Origin: an uncultured Muribaculaceae bacterium
Lineage (GTDB): Bacteria; Bacteroidota; Bacteroidia; Bacteroidales; Muribaculaceae
NCBI GenBank assembly: GCA_910579605.1
Contig: CAJTUG010000045.1
Coordinates: 1 to 6,308 of the forward strand
Direction: 5' to 3'
Length of the DNA stretch: 6,308 bases
The notes below the pieces were generated by a model, which saw only the letters and a program-made list of their open reading frames with translations, did no database searches and was not told the origin of the DNA. Made by a program: the position numbers and the translations under genes. Position 1 is the stretch's first letter. The number at the start of each line of letters is the position of its first letter. Of the stretch, positions 6,274 to 6,308 are shown piece after piece.

Positions 6274-6308
6274 TGGGCGCTGAGGGATTCGAACCCCCGA
6301 CCCTCTGC
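6274..6308 (-). tRNA. tRNA 3' part, isotype not determinable (Val-TAC or Lys-like)
   Basis: On the minus strand this is the 3' half of a tRNA. It has the anticodon 3' stem GCAGA (6308-6304), variable bases GGGTC, T stem GGGGG/CCCTC around TTCGAAT (6298-6282), acceptor 3' strand AGCGCCC (6281-6275) and discriminator A (6274). The next bases are CAA, so CCA is not encoded. The anticodon lies beyond the window. The GCAGAGGGTC arm is common in tRNA-Val(TAC) and some tRNA-Lys genes, so the isotype stays open; Val is my guess from memory. Confidence 0.9.

Noticed and set aside
1..6308. CRISPR array, insertion sequence or prophage remnants
   Set aside because: I saw no spaced direct repeats, terminal inverted repeats, transposase or integrase reading frames. 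Almost all sequence is accounted for by the six genes, two tRNAs and their signals.

Overview
This window holds one complete six-gene operon for the sodium-translocating NADH:quinone oxidoreductase (Na+-NQR), nqrA through nqrF, all on the minus strand and occupying about 274-6099. A tRNA gene, also on the minus strand, is cut off by each end of the window. The source is most likely a member of the Bacteroidota, probably Bacteroidales (gut Bacteroides/Muribaculaceae-like). The reasons are promoters of the TTTG / TAnnTTTG type used by Bacteroidota sigma factors, gene junctions with little or no Shine-Dalgarno sequence, a tRNA 3' end with no encoded CCA, and the style of the Nqr proteins. GC looks moderate (mid-40s percent by eye).

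Reading in the direction of transcription (high to low coordinates): the 3' part of a tRNA gene (6274-6308) is followed by its intrinsic terminator (6228-6266). Next come a short AT-rich spacer and a Bacteroidota-type promoter (6137-6169), then nqrA (6099-4765), nqrB (4761-3547), nqrC (3550-2849), nqrD (2843-2217), nqrE (2206-1589) and nqrF (1581-274). The genes are separated by 3, -4, 5, 10 and 7 bases, so this is a tight, probably translationally coupled transcription unit. It ends at a strong hairpin terminator (224-254). After a 170-base spacer carrying a second Bacteroidota-type promoter (71-102) comes the 5' part of a tRNA-Pro(GGG) gene (53-1).

The six proteins form one membrane complex. 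NqrF takes two electrons from NADH onto FAD and passes them one at a time to its [2Fe-2S] cluster. NqrD and NqrE carry the cysteine pairs for an intramembrane Fe-S centre. NqrC and NqrB carry covalently bound FMN on threonine. NqrB, with NqrA, delivers electrons to quinone (probably menaquinone in this group) while Na+ is pumped out. Every cofactor-binding motif I looked for is present, so all six genes look intact. The maturation genes apbE (flavin transferase) and nqrM are not in the window. I saw no mobile element, CRISPR array, riboswitch or unexplained long gene-free stretch. This is a core respiratory locus, not an undescribed system, and the findings below are modest.
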